Of a stretch of 64,000 bases of DNA, positions 52,733-62,934 are shown piece by piece. The DNA is from Tritrichomonas musculus (lineage: Eukaryota > Parabasalia > Tritrichomonadida > Tritrichomonadidae). The stretch lies in the NCBI GenBank assembly GCA_039105265.1, contig JAPFFF010000054.1, positions 496,001 through 560,000 on the forward strand, in the 5' to 3' direction. The notes below the pieces were generated by a model. It worked only from the letters and a program-made list of their open reading frames with translations, was not told the origin of the DNA and searched no databases. Each line of letters begins with the position of its first letter. The first letter of the stretch is position 1. Both the position numbers and the translations under genes were made by a program.

Positions 52733-53105
52733 TAGTATCATCATGTTCCACTTTACAAAATAAAAATCTTTTGAAAGTTGATTTTATTAGGGGAAAAAAA
52801 ATATTATATTTCAACTCTTGCATTTGAATCATCTGATATTCATGGAACGGCAGATTTTGCTAATTTTAGACCCATACATAATTTTGCAGTAAAAATAATT
52901 GAAACAAAGCTAGTTCAATTGCCAATGACTAATAACCTATATGAACCAAATGGATTTAATATGGGAAATGACGATAAGAATAATATTTATTTCGTTCATA
53001 AAAAGCGCTCGCTTTTTTGGAAAAAAAAAAAAAAAAAAAAAGATGAACACAAACAAAGAATTAAATTAAAAAAAATATTAGCTTCTAGAATGAAAATTCA
53101 TTTAT
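52733..53105. other. Convergent intergenic region
   Basis: A frame at 52778-53134 on the plus strand begins with TTG, runs through an A-tract into lysines and overlaps the next gene antisense. It is not supported. An A run of about 21 bases lies at 53021-53040. Confidence 0.35.
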
Positions 53106-54659
53106 TTATTGTACCTGGCAAAAATAACACCTAGAATTGTTAATAATTATCTCTGCATTTGGATTAATTCCTAAAATTTGTGGATTTATATGAGAAGGAA
53201 TTGCTATTTGTACTAATGATGAGCATCCGTCGAAAACATTCTTTCCAATAGAAGTCACAGAAGGAGGTATTGAAACATGTGTTAAAGATGAGCATCCAAC
53301 GAAAGCATAGTCTTCAATAGTTGTGACAGATGATGGAATTAATATATGTTTCAATGAAGTGCACTCATCGAATAGATGGTTTTTAATAGTTGTTACGGAA
53401 GGTGGAAATGTAAAATCGGTTAATGATGTGCAATCACTAAAAGAGTAACTTCCAATAAAAGTCACAGAAGAAGGGATTGATATTTTAATCAATGATGTGC
53501 AATGCTCAAATGCATTATCACCAATTTGAGTTACAGAAGATGGAATTGATATATATGTTAATGAAGTGCAATTTTTAAAAGTAAAAGCTGAAATAGATGT
53601 AACAGAAGAAGGAATTGATATCTCTGTTAATGATTCACAATTATAAAAAGCAAATGCTCCAATAGAGATTACTGAAGAAGGAATTGTTATTTGCCTCAAT
53701 GATGTACAATAGCAAAAAGTGTCTCTTCCAATTGATCTAATAGATGATGGTATTGATATCTCTTTTAATGATGAACAACTATAGAAAGCTTTTGATTCAA
53801 TTGAAGTAACAGAAGAAGGAATTACTATTTGTTCTATTGACAAACATCCTCTAAAAGCATTTGATCCGATTAAAGTCACTGAAGAAGGAATTGTTATTTT
53901 TTTCAATGATGAGCAATTACAGAAAGAATATTCACCAATTGATGTCACAGATGATGGAATTACTATATCCTCTAAAGAAGTACAGTTATCAAAAGTAGTT
54001 CTTTCGATTAAAGTATTAGAAGAAGGAATTATAATTTTTTTTAATGATTTGCATTGGCTAAAAACATCATTTCCAATTCTGGTTAATGAAGATAAGAAAG
54101 ACACTTGTTCCAATGACCTGCATTTTCCGAAAGCTGAAAAACCAATAAAAGTTACAGAAGGAGGAATAATTATGGTTTTCAATGATTGACAATTATAAAA
54201 TGTTCTTGCTTTTATTTCTGTAATAGAAGATGAAATTGATATCTGTTCTAATGCCACGCATTTGAAGAAAGCATCTTCTTCAATTAATGTAACTGAGGAC
54301 GGAATTATTAGTTTTTTCAACGATAAGCACTTAAAGAATGATTCTTCACCAATTGTTGTAACTGAAATTGGAATTTTTACTTCTTCTAAAGATGTGCAAT
54401 TTTTAAAAGCTCTATAACCAATTGATGTAACTGAAGAAGGAATTGATATTCGAGTTAACGATGAACAATTCTCAAATGAACATGACTCAAATGAAGTTAT
54501 AGTTGGTGGAATTGAGATTTGCACAAGTTTTGTTATATTTTTAAAAAGATTTTCATCAACTTTCTTTTCCTTTAACAATAAATAATAAATGATTTCAATT
54601 TCATTGTTTTCTGATGCTTGTTGAATTGATATTTTGTAAATAAAAAAAAAGAATTTCAT
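53106..54659 (-). CDS. BspA-like LRR_5 protein, probably the 3' half of a split DUF3447/BspA gene
   Basis: It encodes 517 residues from the ATG at 54659. It opens with a half ankyrin-like repeat (IQQASENNEIEIIYYLLL) and then about 20 LRR_5 repeats of 23 residues (SIPSSVTSIGEYSFCNCSSL). It ends SRCYFCQVQ. It lacks a signal peptide. The minus-strand neighbour 38 bp upstream (54697-55776) carries the DUF3447 head, and the intact gene at 57025-60345 has both parts in one frame. The most likely reading is that this and the neighbour were one gene, now separated by a frame change and about 70 bp of noncoding sequence. It could still be expressed separately. Confidence 0.7.
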   Translation of the reverse strand: MKFFFFIYKISIQQASENNEIEIIYYLLLKEKKVDENLFKNITKLVQISIPPTITSFESCSFENCSSLTRISIPSSVTSIGYRAFKNCTSLEEVKIPISVTTIGEESFFKCLSLKKLIIPSSVTLIEEDAFFKCVALEQISISSSITEIKARTFYNCQSLKTIIIPPSVTFIGFSAFGKCRSLEQVSFLSSLTRIGNDVFSQCKSLKKIIIPSSNTLIERTTFDNCTSLEDIVIPSSVTSIGEYSFCNCSSLKKITIPSSVTLIGSNAFRGCLSIEQIVIPSSVTSIESKAFYSCSSLKEISIPSSIRSIGRDTFCYCTSLRQITIPSSVISIGAFAFYNCESLTEISIPSSVTSISAFTFKNCTSLTYISIPSSVTQIGDNAFEHCTSLIKISIPSSVTFIGSYSFSDCTSLTDFTFPPSVTTIKNHLFDECTSLKHILIPSSVTTIEDYAFVGCSSLTHVSIPPSVTSIGKNVFDGCSSLVQIAIPSHINPQILGINPNAEIIINNSRCYFCQVQ

Positions 54660-54696
54660 AAAGATTTCAAAAAATTTAAAATGTCATTCAATTCAA

Positions 54697-55776
54697 TTAT
54701 AAGTGAACTGAATTAAAACATAAAAGTTCTGAAATTATTTTTGTTTGTATGTATTCTTCCTTTTGCTTAATCAAAAGATCAACAATTTTATTATAATTGT
54801 AATTACAAAAATAAAAAAACAAATCATTTCGATCCAATATTTCAGGCAAAAATGAATAGTTGGAGTATTTAAAAATGCATTCAATGAGTTTTTCAGATTT
54901 TTTTGTTGATTCTTCCATTTCAAAAAGAAAATGGTTTTTAATATATTCAGCAATGTCGTTATGATGACATTTTATCGATTCTTCAAAGCATTTTAGATAA
55001 CTGTCATTCGGAGGTTTGACTTCATTTTCTTCGAGAAGATGTATCAATTCCGAACTTTTTGAATGGATCACATAAAACCACAAATTTGGCTCCAATTTGA
55101 CATGATTGAATTGTAAATACTGAAAAATTTGAATGGATCCAAAAAATGCCGCATATTCAATCAATGAAGGTTCATTTTCAATTAAATATAAATTTGTCTC
55201 AAAAGTTGATCGTTCAATTTTTTTCGAAAGTTGCAAATTCGTCCGATTTGCATATGAAACAAATTCTTCAACTGAATCCTGACGAATTAAATCGCAAATA
55301 TATGAATCATTTTCGCCTATTTGTCGTTTTTTGCAATAATTTTCTTCGTATTTTGAATTTATTTTCAATTCAGGTAAAAAAAAGTCGAAATAATCAGGTT
55401 TACTTTTGAGTTCATCGGCGATGTATGAGTCAATCGTTACTATTCTTTGATCGAAGAGGAAAAGTAATAATTTTTTGTTGATTTTGATGATTTCAAACAG
55501 TTCTGAATTAGATATGTTTTGATTGATTTCGTCTTTAAATGATATAAAAATTTGTTCGATTTTGCTGTTGAATTTTGGATATCTGTGATGGTTATTGCTG
55601 ATACTTGTGAGTAAGTAAACGAAATTTGCCATCTCTTCTTTATCATTATTAATTTCTGTTTTAATGCTGTCAACAAAACTTTCAAAATCATCATTGGAAG
55701 ATTCGCTATCTTCGAGAATATTGAGAAGATTGTCATAAATTTCTTTCTTTTTATCAAAGTAGGCTTTGATTTCCAT
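54697..55776 (-). CDS. DUF3447-type ankyrin head protein, probably the 5' half of a split gene
   Basis: It encodes 359 residues from the ATG at 55776. It matches the heads of the genes at 57025 and 37235: a leading helical part (MEIKAYFDKKKEIYDNLLNI), KRQIGENDSYICDLIRQDS, EPSLIEYAAFFGSIQIFQYL and SIKCHHNDIAEYIKN. It stops inside an ankyrin-like repeat (LCFNSVHL) where the next ORF carries the rest. As a separate protein it would be a head domain alone. The gap shows no trichomonad-type intron (no GTATGT with ACTAAC near the 3' end). Confidence 0.7.
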   Translation of the reverse strand: MEIKAYFDKKKEIYDNLLNILEDSESSNDDFESFVDSIKTEINNDKEEMANFVYLLTSISNNHHRYPKFNSKIEQIFISFKDEINQNISNSELFEIIKINKKLLLFLFDQRIVTIDSYIADELKSKPDYFDFFLPELKINSKYEENYCKKRQIGENDSYICDLIRQDSVEEFVSYANRTNLQLSKKIERSTFETNLYLIENEPSLIEYAAFFGSIQIFQYLQFNHVKLEPNLWFYVIHSKSSELIHLLEENEVKPPNDSYLKCFEESIKCHHNDIAEYIKNHFLFEMEESTKKSEKLIECIFKYSNYSFLPEILDRNDLFFYFCNYNYNKIVDLLIKQKEEYIQTKIISELLCFNSVHL

Positions 55777-57024
55777 TCAAAAAAAGATAAACTTTAAATC
55801 AAATGGCAGACTATTACTTTTCCTTTCAAATTTATCTGGCATATTTTTTTCCTTTCATTTTTTTTTTTTTTTTTTTTATTTCAAAAAAAATATAAAACGA
55901 TCATTTAACATTCAATTTTTTATTATCAGATTTATAAGTTATTTTTTATGCTGGAGAAGAATAAATATATATTTATTTATCGACATTCCAGCTTAAGAAA
56001 GAAAAATGGAGCCTTTATATCAATTTTTATAAAACTTCAAATATTTCATCTTTGGATTTTGAATATATTCTCATGTTAATCAAAATAATTTAGTACATCA
56101 AAATATTAATAATTAAAATATGGTTGATGTTAACAATACTGCTATTTAGAAATTAATTTTATATCTTGAATGAATTTTGAATAATAATCACCATTTTATG
56201 TGATGTAAATGACCTTTAAAAATATCATATAATGAAGTTTTTGTGTATACAAATATAATTTATATGGTTATAGAATGATATCTTTATAATTCATTATTTT
56301 TTTTAAGAGTTAAATCATATAATAATACACTTTTTGGACTTTTATATATTAACGTATTTTAAAAATGAACTTTTTGATAATGTTTTTTCAGGTTATGTAT
56401 CAAAACAAGACTAAAAATTAATTATGCAAATAGAAATGATTTAGCCATAACTTTAAGAAATATTTGCATTCATCGAGATAGCGGTTACTTATTGACTATC
56501 TTATATATAAACGGCTATAATATTCACAAAAAAATTGAGAACATTTTGTCTAAAAAAGTTTAAGAAATCTATTGATCAACTTCTTCATTGCTTTCTTTTT
56601 CACTTTTTTCAGTGGATTGAGTGCAACTTTTTGACCAATATATATTCATATGAATACTTCAACATTTCTACATCTAGGTTTGAAATTTTTCAGATTTTTT
56701 AATTTCTTGTTTTTTAATAATTTACAATTTAAATGGTTCATTATTTTTTATTTATTATATTGATGCGATGGTTATCATAATTGCTGAAATTTATGAAGAT
56801 TTGATAAAATTCAACTCCAATTCTTTTTGATTATTTGACCGAATTCTTTTGTTTTTATTTGTTTATAATGTATCATTTGAATAACAAAAAAAATATTATA
56901 AATGAGCAAACCTATGTTCGTAAAACTCCTTTCATATCATTTTTTTTCAAAAAGTTAAATTTTGTAAATTTTTATTATCAAAAAGTTATATTGCCGCTAG
57001 ATCTTTTTTTTTTTTTTTCCATTA
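55777..57024. other. Divergent intergenic region between two DUF3447-type genes
   Basis: The sequence is AT-rich, with T runs near 55858-55877 and 57006-57018. TCAAAAAGTT occurs at 56946-56955 and 56977-56986 before the gene at 57025, and AACTTTTTGA at 56368-56377. No gene was seen. Confidence 0.45.
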
Positions 57025-60000
57025 ATGGAGATAATCGAACATATTAACAAATATAAAGAAATTTATCTTTCTCTTATGAATTTTCTAGAGATAACTGATG
57101 ATAAAGATAAAGTTCAAGAATTCCAACAATTTGTTGAACTCTTAGAAAAAAATTCTATATTATCAGACAAGCAACAAATCTGTGAATTATTAAAAATTAT
57201 ATCCAATATTGAATCTAGCTATCACCGAACACCAGACTTTATCAATAAACTTGACGAAATATTTATCTATCTATTTCAAGATCACAAATTACCAATCAAT
57301 GATAACGAAATGTATGAAATATTTAAAACAAACAAGCTTATACTTTTTCATCTTTTAGAAAAAAAAATTTTAAAAGTTCAAGATATATTTAATACAATTT
57401 ATCAAAACAATGAATACCGCCAATACTTGTATCCAGTCATTAAAACGTCAATTAACACAGTTTATCAGACAACAATTGAAGAAGAAATACTAAAGTCAGA
57501 AAATGATTTAACCGTTTTTGATACAAAATGCCAAAAAGGGCAAAATGATTCCTATATTTGCTCATTAATTCGAGAAGATTCTATTGAAGAATTTATTTCT
57601 TTTATAACAAGAACAAATATGTCACTTATAAGTACAGTCAATTCAGATATATATGAAACCAATTCATTTTTGATAGGTAAAAAAACATCTTTACTTCAAT
57701 ATGCAGCATTTTATGGATCAATTCAAGTCATTAATTATATGAAATTAAACAATGTTATATTCGATTTATCAGTGTGGATTCATGCAATTCATTCAAAAAA
57801 TGCAGATTTGATTCATATTCTTGAAGATAATGATCTTTTTGATGAAAATATAAACTATGATGAAGTCATCAAAGAAGCAATAAAATGCCATCATAATGAC
57901 ATAGCCGATTATTTGATAAATAAATATTATAACGGAGATATAAACAATCAAATTGATAAATTTATTTGGTCAATTTCAGATTCAAAAAATTATTATTATT
58001 TAAATAACTATTCAATTAACGAATTAATTTCAAATAATAGATATTTAGAACAATTCAAAATTTCCGATTTTCATTTTCCAATTAAAAAAATAACGATACC
58101 ATCATCAGTGAAATCAATCGGTTCATTTTGTTTCGCAGGATTTTCATCTTTGGAAATAACAATACCATCTTCTGTTATATCATTTGGTTCAAACATTTTT
58201 GATGGTGTTAATGAACTTGAAATCAAAGGAGACATTAAAGATATACCAAAAATGTTATTTAATTATTGTACTTCATTAAAAACAATAACATTACCACCTT
58301 CTGTAAAGTCGATTGGAAAACAAGCTTTTAATGGATGTTCATCATTAGTACAAATTGAAATTCCTTCATCTGTAAGCATTATATGCGATGGAACTTTTTC
58401 TGGATGTTCATGGCTACCAAAAATAACATTACCTCCAAATACGACTTCGATTGGAACTTATGCTTTTAGTAGATGTTTAACATTGAATGAAATAACAATT
58501 CCTCCATCGGTAAATCATATTGGAAGTCATGCTTTTGAAGAATGTTCATTATTGAAAAAAATAACAATTAATTCACCTTCAATTTCCATTGAAGCTTATG
58601 CCTTTTATGGATGTTCAAGATTAACTGAATTGTCTATTGTTTATACAAATTCAATTAATGATTTTGTATTTTATGGATGCTCATTATTACAACAGATAAC
58701 AATACCTTCATCTGTAACTTTGATTGGCAATAATGCTTTTTATGGATGCAGATCACTGAAACAAATCACAATCCCTTCCTCTGTAAAATTAATCAGGGAT
58801 CATGCTTTTGACCAATGTTCATCATTAGTACAAATTGAAATTCCTTCTTCTGTAACAAATATTGGAAGCTTTTCTTTTAGTGGATGCACTTTGTTGAAAG
58901 AAATCGAAATTCCTTCTTCTATAACATCGATCGGAGATTATACTTTTAATGGATGTGTATCATTGAAACAAATCACAATTCCTTCCTCTGTAAAATCAAT
59001 TGGAAATTATGCTTTTTACCAATGTTCATCATTAGTACAAATATCAATTCCTTCCTCTGTAAAATCAATCGGAGAGTATGCTTTTTACCAATGTTCATCA
59101 TTAATACAAATATCAATTCCTTCCTCTGTAAAATCAATCCGAAATTATGCTTTTTACCAATGTTCATCATTAATACAAATATCAATTCCTTCCTCTGTAA
59201 AATCAATCGGAGAGTATGCTTTTTACCGATGTTCATCATTAGTACAAATATCAATTCCTTCCTCTGTAACAAATATTGGAAGATTTTCTTTTTGTGGATG
59301 CACTTTGTTGAAAGAAATCGAAATTCCTTCTTTTGTAACAATGATCGGAGATTATACTTTTTCTGGATGTACATCATTAGAACAAATCACAATTCCTTCT
59401 TCTGTAAAATCAATTGGAAATTATGCATTTTACCAATGCTCATCATTAGTACAAATATCAATTCCTTCTTCTGTAACAAATATTGGAAAATATGCTTTTT
59501 ATGAATGCACATCATTAACGCAGATATCAATTCCATTTATAAAATCGATTTTAGAATCGGTTTTTTGTCAATGCTCTTCACTTGAACAAATAACAATTCC
59601 TTCAACTGTGGCATCAATTGGGAAAAACGCTTTTTCAAAATGTAAATCTCTTAAACAAATTACAATTCCATTATCAGTAACTTTGATTGATGATTATGCT
59701 TTCTCTGAATGTTCATCGATAAAGATATCAATTCCATCATCTGTTAAATCAATTGGTAAAAATGTTTTTGATAAAATTACAACGCTTGAAATATCAGGTG
59801 ATTTAAAAACAATACCTAAACATACATTTCAAGAAAATGATTCAAATGAACAAATTACAATTCTTTCACCAATAGCATATATCGAAAAATACACATTTTA
59901 TCAATGCAGAAATTTAAAACAAATTTCAATTCCTTTATCGGTGCGATCAATTGGATCAAGAGCTTTCTATAATTGCACATCATTGATCAATATTTCAATC

Positions 60001-60345
60001 CCTCCAAATGTAAAATTCATTGGTAAAGAAGCATTCTTCCAATGTTATTCTTTGAAACAAATTACTTTGCCTGCATCGTTAATGAAAATTTGCGATTTTA
60101 CATTTTATGATTGCTCTTCTTTAACTCAAGTCACATTCAATTCTCCTTCATCGATCAAAAGTATTGGAAACAATGCATTTAATGGATGCTCGTCTTTGAC
60201 ACAAATTTCAGTTCCTTCATCAGTTGAGTCAATCGGTGACCTTGCTTTTGAAAGATGCACATCACTCATAGAAATAACAATTCCTTCATCAATTCATACT
60301 AACTCACTTGGAATTGCTCAAAATACCAAATTAAATAAAATTTAA
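57025..60345 (+). CDS. DUF3447-head / BspA-like LRR_5 chimeric protein
   Basis: It encodes 1106 residues. Residues 1-320 are the DUF3447-type head (KCQKGQNDSYICSLIREDS; KTSLLQYAAFYGSIQVINYM; AIKCHHNDIADYLIN). Residues 345-1100 hold about 32 LRR_5 repeats of mostly 23 residues (ITIPSSVKSIGNYAFYQCSSL). There is no signal peptide or membrane segment, so it is a cytosolic BspA protein. The start ATG follows a T tract and the TCAAAAAGTT motif 39 bp upstream. The head is shared with the giant ankyrin gene, so the same N-terminal module is joined to two different solenoids in this window. The function is unknown. Confidence 0.88.
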   Translation: MEIIEHINKYKEIYLSLMNFLEITDDKDKVQEFQQFVELLEKNSILSDKQQICELLKIISNIESSYHRTPDFINKLDEIFIYLFQDHKLPINDNEMYEIFKTNKLILFHLLEKKILKVQDIFNTIYQNNEYRQYLYPVIKTSINTVYQTTIEEEILKSENDLTVFDTKCQKGQNDSYICSLIREDSIEEFISFITRTNMSLISTVNSDIYETNSFLIGKKTSLLQYAAFYGSIQVINYMKLNNVIFDLSVWIHAIHSKNADLIHILEDNDLFDENINYDEVIKEAIKCHHNDIADYLINKYYNGDINNQIDKFIWSISDSKNYYYLNNYSINELISNNRYLEQFKISDFHFPIKKITIPSSVKSIGSFCFAGFSSLEITIPSSVISFGSNIFDGVNELEIKGDIKDIPKMLFNYCTSLKTITLPPSVKSIGKQAFNGCSSLVQIEIPSSVSIICDGTFSGCSWLPKITLPPNTTSIGTYAFSRCLTLNEITIPPSVNHIGSHAFEECSLLKKITINSPSISIEAYAFYGCSRLTELSIVYTNSINDFVFYGCSLLQQITIPSSVTLIGNNAFYGCRSLKQITIPSSVKLIRDHAFDQCSSLVQIEIPSSVTNIGSFSFSGCTLLKEIEIPSSITSIGDYTFNGCVSLKQITIPSSVKSIGNYAFYQCSSLVQISIPSSVKSIGEYAFYQCSSLIQISIPSSVKSIRNYAFYQCSSLIQISIPSSVKSIGEYAFYRCSSLVQISIPSSVTNIGRFSFCGCTLLKEIEIPSFVTMIGDYTFSGCTSLEQITIPSSVKSIGNYAFYQCSSLVQISIPSSVTNIGKYAFYECTSLTQISIPFIKSILESVFCQCSSLEQITIPSTVASIGKNAFSKCKSLKQITIPLSVTLIDDYAFSECSSIKISIPSSVKSIGKNVFDKITTLEISGDLKTIPKHTFQENDSNEQITILSPIAYIEKYTFYQCRNLKQISIPLSVRSIGSRAFYNCTSLINISIPPNVKFIGKEAFFQCYSLKQITLPASLMKICDFTFYDCSSLTQVTFNSPSSIKSIGNNAFNGCSSLTQISVPSSVESIGDLAFERCTSLIEITIPSSIHTNSLGIAQNTKLNKI
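58849..59504 (+). repeat. Recently amplified 69-bp LRR_5 units inside the gene
   Basis: Near-identical 69-bp units encode SVKSIGNYAFYQCSSLVQIS variants. A block of six units recurs: the VTNIGSFSF unit at about 58849 returns as VTNIGRFSF at about 59263, 414 bp later. This shows growth by unequal exchange of whole repeats. Confidence 0.8.
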
Positions 60346-60540
60346 TTTATTTATATATATATTCTTTTTTTTAATAACATTTTTTTTAATTTTTCAAACA
60401 TACAAAAACAGGATATTGATAATGAAACAATAATTTTTTTTTTAAAATTACGTTTTTCTTAAATGTGTTTACATTTTTTTCTATCAATTCTTATCACAAC
60501 TATAAAAAAGGCAAGTAAGTAAATGGTATTTTATTATAAA
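60346..60540. other. Short convergent intergenic region
   Basis: The sequence is AT-rich and nothing was recognised. Confidence 0.3.
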
Positions 60541-62934
60541 TCAATCTTTTTTGTATGATAACTTGAAAGTTTCTAAATATTTATCTTTTTCAGCAATTTC
60601 ATTTGAATTGACTTCTTCTGCCAGTAAATATGAATTCTTTCTTATTTCTTTAAGGATATCTTCAAATGTCGGACGTTTGACTGATTTATGTTCCAAACAT
60701 TTTGATATTAACGATAAACAGAAATTGGATATTGAATATGAAGCCTTAGGAAGTTTAATTGGAATCCCGTTAATTTTATCTTTCAAACTGTATTTGGGTA
60801 TTTTACCAATGAAAACATAATACAAAACGATTCCAAAAGAAAAAACATCTGTTTTATCATCATATTCTTCTTCATTCAGCATTTCTGGTGACATAAACGC
60901 AAGTGTTCCGATTCCTTTTGTTTTTGATTCTGTAGTCAATGAATAATTATTGTATAAGCTTTCATTTATTGATACAAGACCAAAATCAATCAATTTTGCA
61001 TCATAATTTGAATCAAGCATGATGTTGTCTACTTTCAAATCACGATGAATCATGCCAAGCTTGTGGATAAATGACATTGCTTGTGCTATTTCAACAATTA
61101 TTTTCGTTTTTTGTGTGTTGTTCAATAATTTCTTCGATAAACATTCCGATAGACTGTTTTCAATGAATTCTAAAAATAAAGCAACTGTTGTGATTTCATT
61201 CCCTGTTTCCTCATCACATTCAAGAACTTCACATGTATTTATTCCAATTGCATGACAAATGCATGGATGATTTATATTGAAAAGAACTTCGAATTCTTTC
61301 ATTGCATTTTGTAAATCTTTGAATGTAGTTTTTCCTTCTTCGACTTTGATGACTTTCTTACACATAATTTTTTGAGTTCGTGTATCCACTATTTTATATG
61401 CAATTGAGGCTGCTCCCTCTCCAATTTTTTTAATAATTTTATGGTATTGTTCATCAGATTCATCAATAAAATAATTTACCGAGTTATTATTTTCATCAAA
61501 AAATTCTGGTTTATTTTCATTCTGGCAATTTACAGATTCTACATTATCGTTTACTCTAAGCACATTCGATAAAGATGGTATTTGTGAGCGTTGTGACATT
61601 TGTGATCTTCGTGAAATTTGCTGTTGTTCGTTGGATTCATCGGATGAATTTGAAATTGGTTTATTTTGTTGTTTTCGTGGTCTTTGTGAAATTGGCTGTT
61701 GTTCACTGGATTCATCGGATGAATTTGAAATTGGTTTATTTTGTTGTTTTCGTGGTCTTTGTGAAATTGGCTGTTGTTCGTTGGATTCATCGGATGAATT
61801 TGAAATTAGTTTATTTCGTTGTTTTCGTGGTCTTTGTGAAATTGGCTGTTGTTCACTGGATTCATCGGATGAATTTGAAATTGGCTGTTGTTCGTTGAAT
61901 TCATCGGATGAATTTGAAATTGGTTTATTTCGTTGTTTTCGTGGTCTTTGTGAAATTGGCTGTTGTTCACTGGATTCATCGGATGAATTTGAAATTGGTT
62001 TATTTCGTTGTTTTCGTGGTCTTTGTGAAATTGGCTGTTGTTCACTGGATTCATCGGATGAATTTGAAATTGGTTTATTTCGTTGTTTTCGTGGTCTTTG
62101 TGAAATTGGCTGTTGTTCGTTGGATTCATCGGATGAATTTGAAATTGGTTTATTTTGTTGTTTTCGTGGTCTTTGTGAAATTGGCTGTTGTTTATTGGAT
62201 TCATCGGATAAATTTGAAATTGGTTGTTGTTTATTGGATTCATCGGATGAATTTGAAATTGGTTTATTTCGTTGTTTTCGTGGTCTTTGTGAAATTGGCT
62301 GTGGTTCACTGGATTCATCGGATGAATTTGAAATTGGTTTATTTCGTTGTTTTCGTGGTCTTTGTGAAATTGGCTGTTGTTTATTGGATTCATCGGATAA
62401 ATTTGAAATTGGCTGTTGTTCACTGGATTCATCGGATGAATTTGAAATTGGTTTATTTCGTTGTTTTCGTGGTCTTTGTGAAATTGGCTGTTGTTCACTG
62501 GATTCATCGGATGAATTTGAAATTGGTTTATTTTGTTGTTTTCGTGGTCTTTGTGAAATTGGCTGTTGTTCACTGGATTCATCGGATGAATTTGAAATTG
62601 GTTTATTTCGTTGTTTTCGTGGTCTTTGTGAAATTGGCTGTTGTTCACTGGATTCATCGGATGAATTTGAAATTGGCTGTTGTTTATTGGATTCATCGGA
62701 TGAATTTGAAATTGGTTTATTTCGTTGTTTTCGTGGTCTTTGTGAAATTGGCTGTTGTTCGTTGGATTCATCGGATGAATTTGAAATTGGTTTATTATGT
62801 GATATTTGTGATAACTGTGATTGTTGAATATCAGATGATTTGGATAATCTAGGCAGAAATTTCACTGATCGTTGAGATTGTTTTGGCTGTTCTAATTGTT
62901 TGGATCTATTTGATTTATTTGACTTTATATTCAT
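60541..62934 (-). CDS. Protein kinase with 13-fold N-terminal repeat
   Basis: It encodes 797 residues from the ATG at 62934. Residues 1-45 are Lys/Ser/Gln-rich. Residues 45-445 hold 13 copies of a 25-residue unit (QRPRKQRNKPISNSSDESSE plus QQPIS), four of them with an extra 13-residue PISNSSDESNKQQ module. The units alternate basic and Ser/Asp/Glu stretches and are likely disordered. The kinase domain spans about 500-770: IGEGAASIAYKI, lysine in MCKKVIKV, HRDLKVDNIMLD, DFGLVS, GTLAFMSPE and DVFSFGIVLYYVFIGK. All catalytic residues are present. The SSDES words fit casein-kinase-type phosphorylation, so the repeat may be a tunable docking tail (inference). Confidence 0.9.
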   Translation of the reverse strand: MNIKSNKSNRSKQLEQPKQSQRSVKFLPRLSKSSDIQQSQLSQISHNKPISNSSDESNEQQPISQRPRKQRNKPISNSSDESNKQQPISNSSDESSEQQPISQRPRKQRNKPISNSSDESSEQQPISQRPRKQQNKPISNSSDESSEQQPISQRPRKQRNKPISNSSDESSEQQPISNLSDESNKQQPISQRPRKQRNKPISNSSDESSEPQPISQRPRKQRNKPISNSSDESNKQQPISNLSDESNKQQPISQRPRKQQNKPISNSSDESNEQQPISQRPRKQRNKPISNSSDESSEQQPISQRPRKQRNKPISNSSDESSEQQPISQRPRKQRNKPISNSSDEFNEQQPISNSSDESSEQQPISQRPRKQRNKLISNSSDESNEQQPISQRPRKQQNKPISNSSDESSEQQPISQRPRKQQNKPISNSSDESNEQQQISRRSQMSQRSQIPSLSNVLRVNDNVESVNCQNENKPEFFDENNNSVNYFIDESDEQYHKIIKKIGEGAASIAYKIVDTRTQKIMCKKVIKVEEGKTTFKDLQNAMKEFEVLFNINHPCICHAIGINTCEVLECDEETGNEITTVALFLEFIENSLSECLSKKLLNNTQKTKIIVEIAQAMSFIHKLGMIHRDLKVDNIMLDSNYDAKLIDFGLVSINESLYNNYSLTTESKTKGIGTLAFMSPEMLNEEEYDDKTDVFSFGIVLYYVFIGKIPKYSLKDKINGIPIKLPKASYSISNFCLSLISKCLEHKSVKRPTFEDILKEIRKNSYLLAEEVNSNEIAEKDKYLETFKLSYKKD
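61620..62800 (-). repeat. Coding minisatellite, 75-bp units with optional 39-bp module
   Basis: Thirteen 75-bp units lie within the kinase gene. Four carry an inserted 39-bp sub-unit. All changes are multiples of three, so the frame is kept. The array also leaves long open frames on the opposite strand, which I regard as artefacts. Confidence 0.85.

Noticed and set aside
52778-53134. 118-codon plus-strand ORF
   Set aside because: It has no ATG at its start, passes through an A-tract coding for lysines and overlaps a real minus-strand gene.
54660-54696. Intron joining the two halves of the DUF3447/BspA pair
   Set aside because: No GTATGT-like donor and no ACTAAC-type branch/acceptor near the 3' side, which trichomonad introns normally show.
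58953-59504. Cys/Asn-rich ORFs overlapping the LRR_5 region on both strands
   Set aside because: Frame shadows of 69-bp repeats in the intact BspA-like gene.
61551-62852. Long plus-strand ORFs (up to 398 codons) and alternative minus-strand frames over the kinase repeat
   Set aside because: They arise because a 75-bp repeat without stops in other frames is copied 13 times. They have no start context or family signal, and the kinase frame explains the region.
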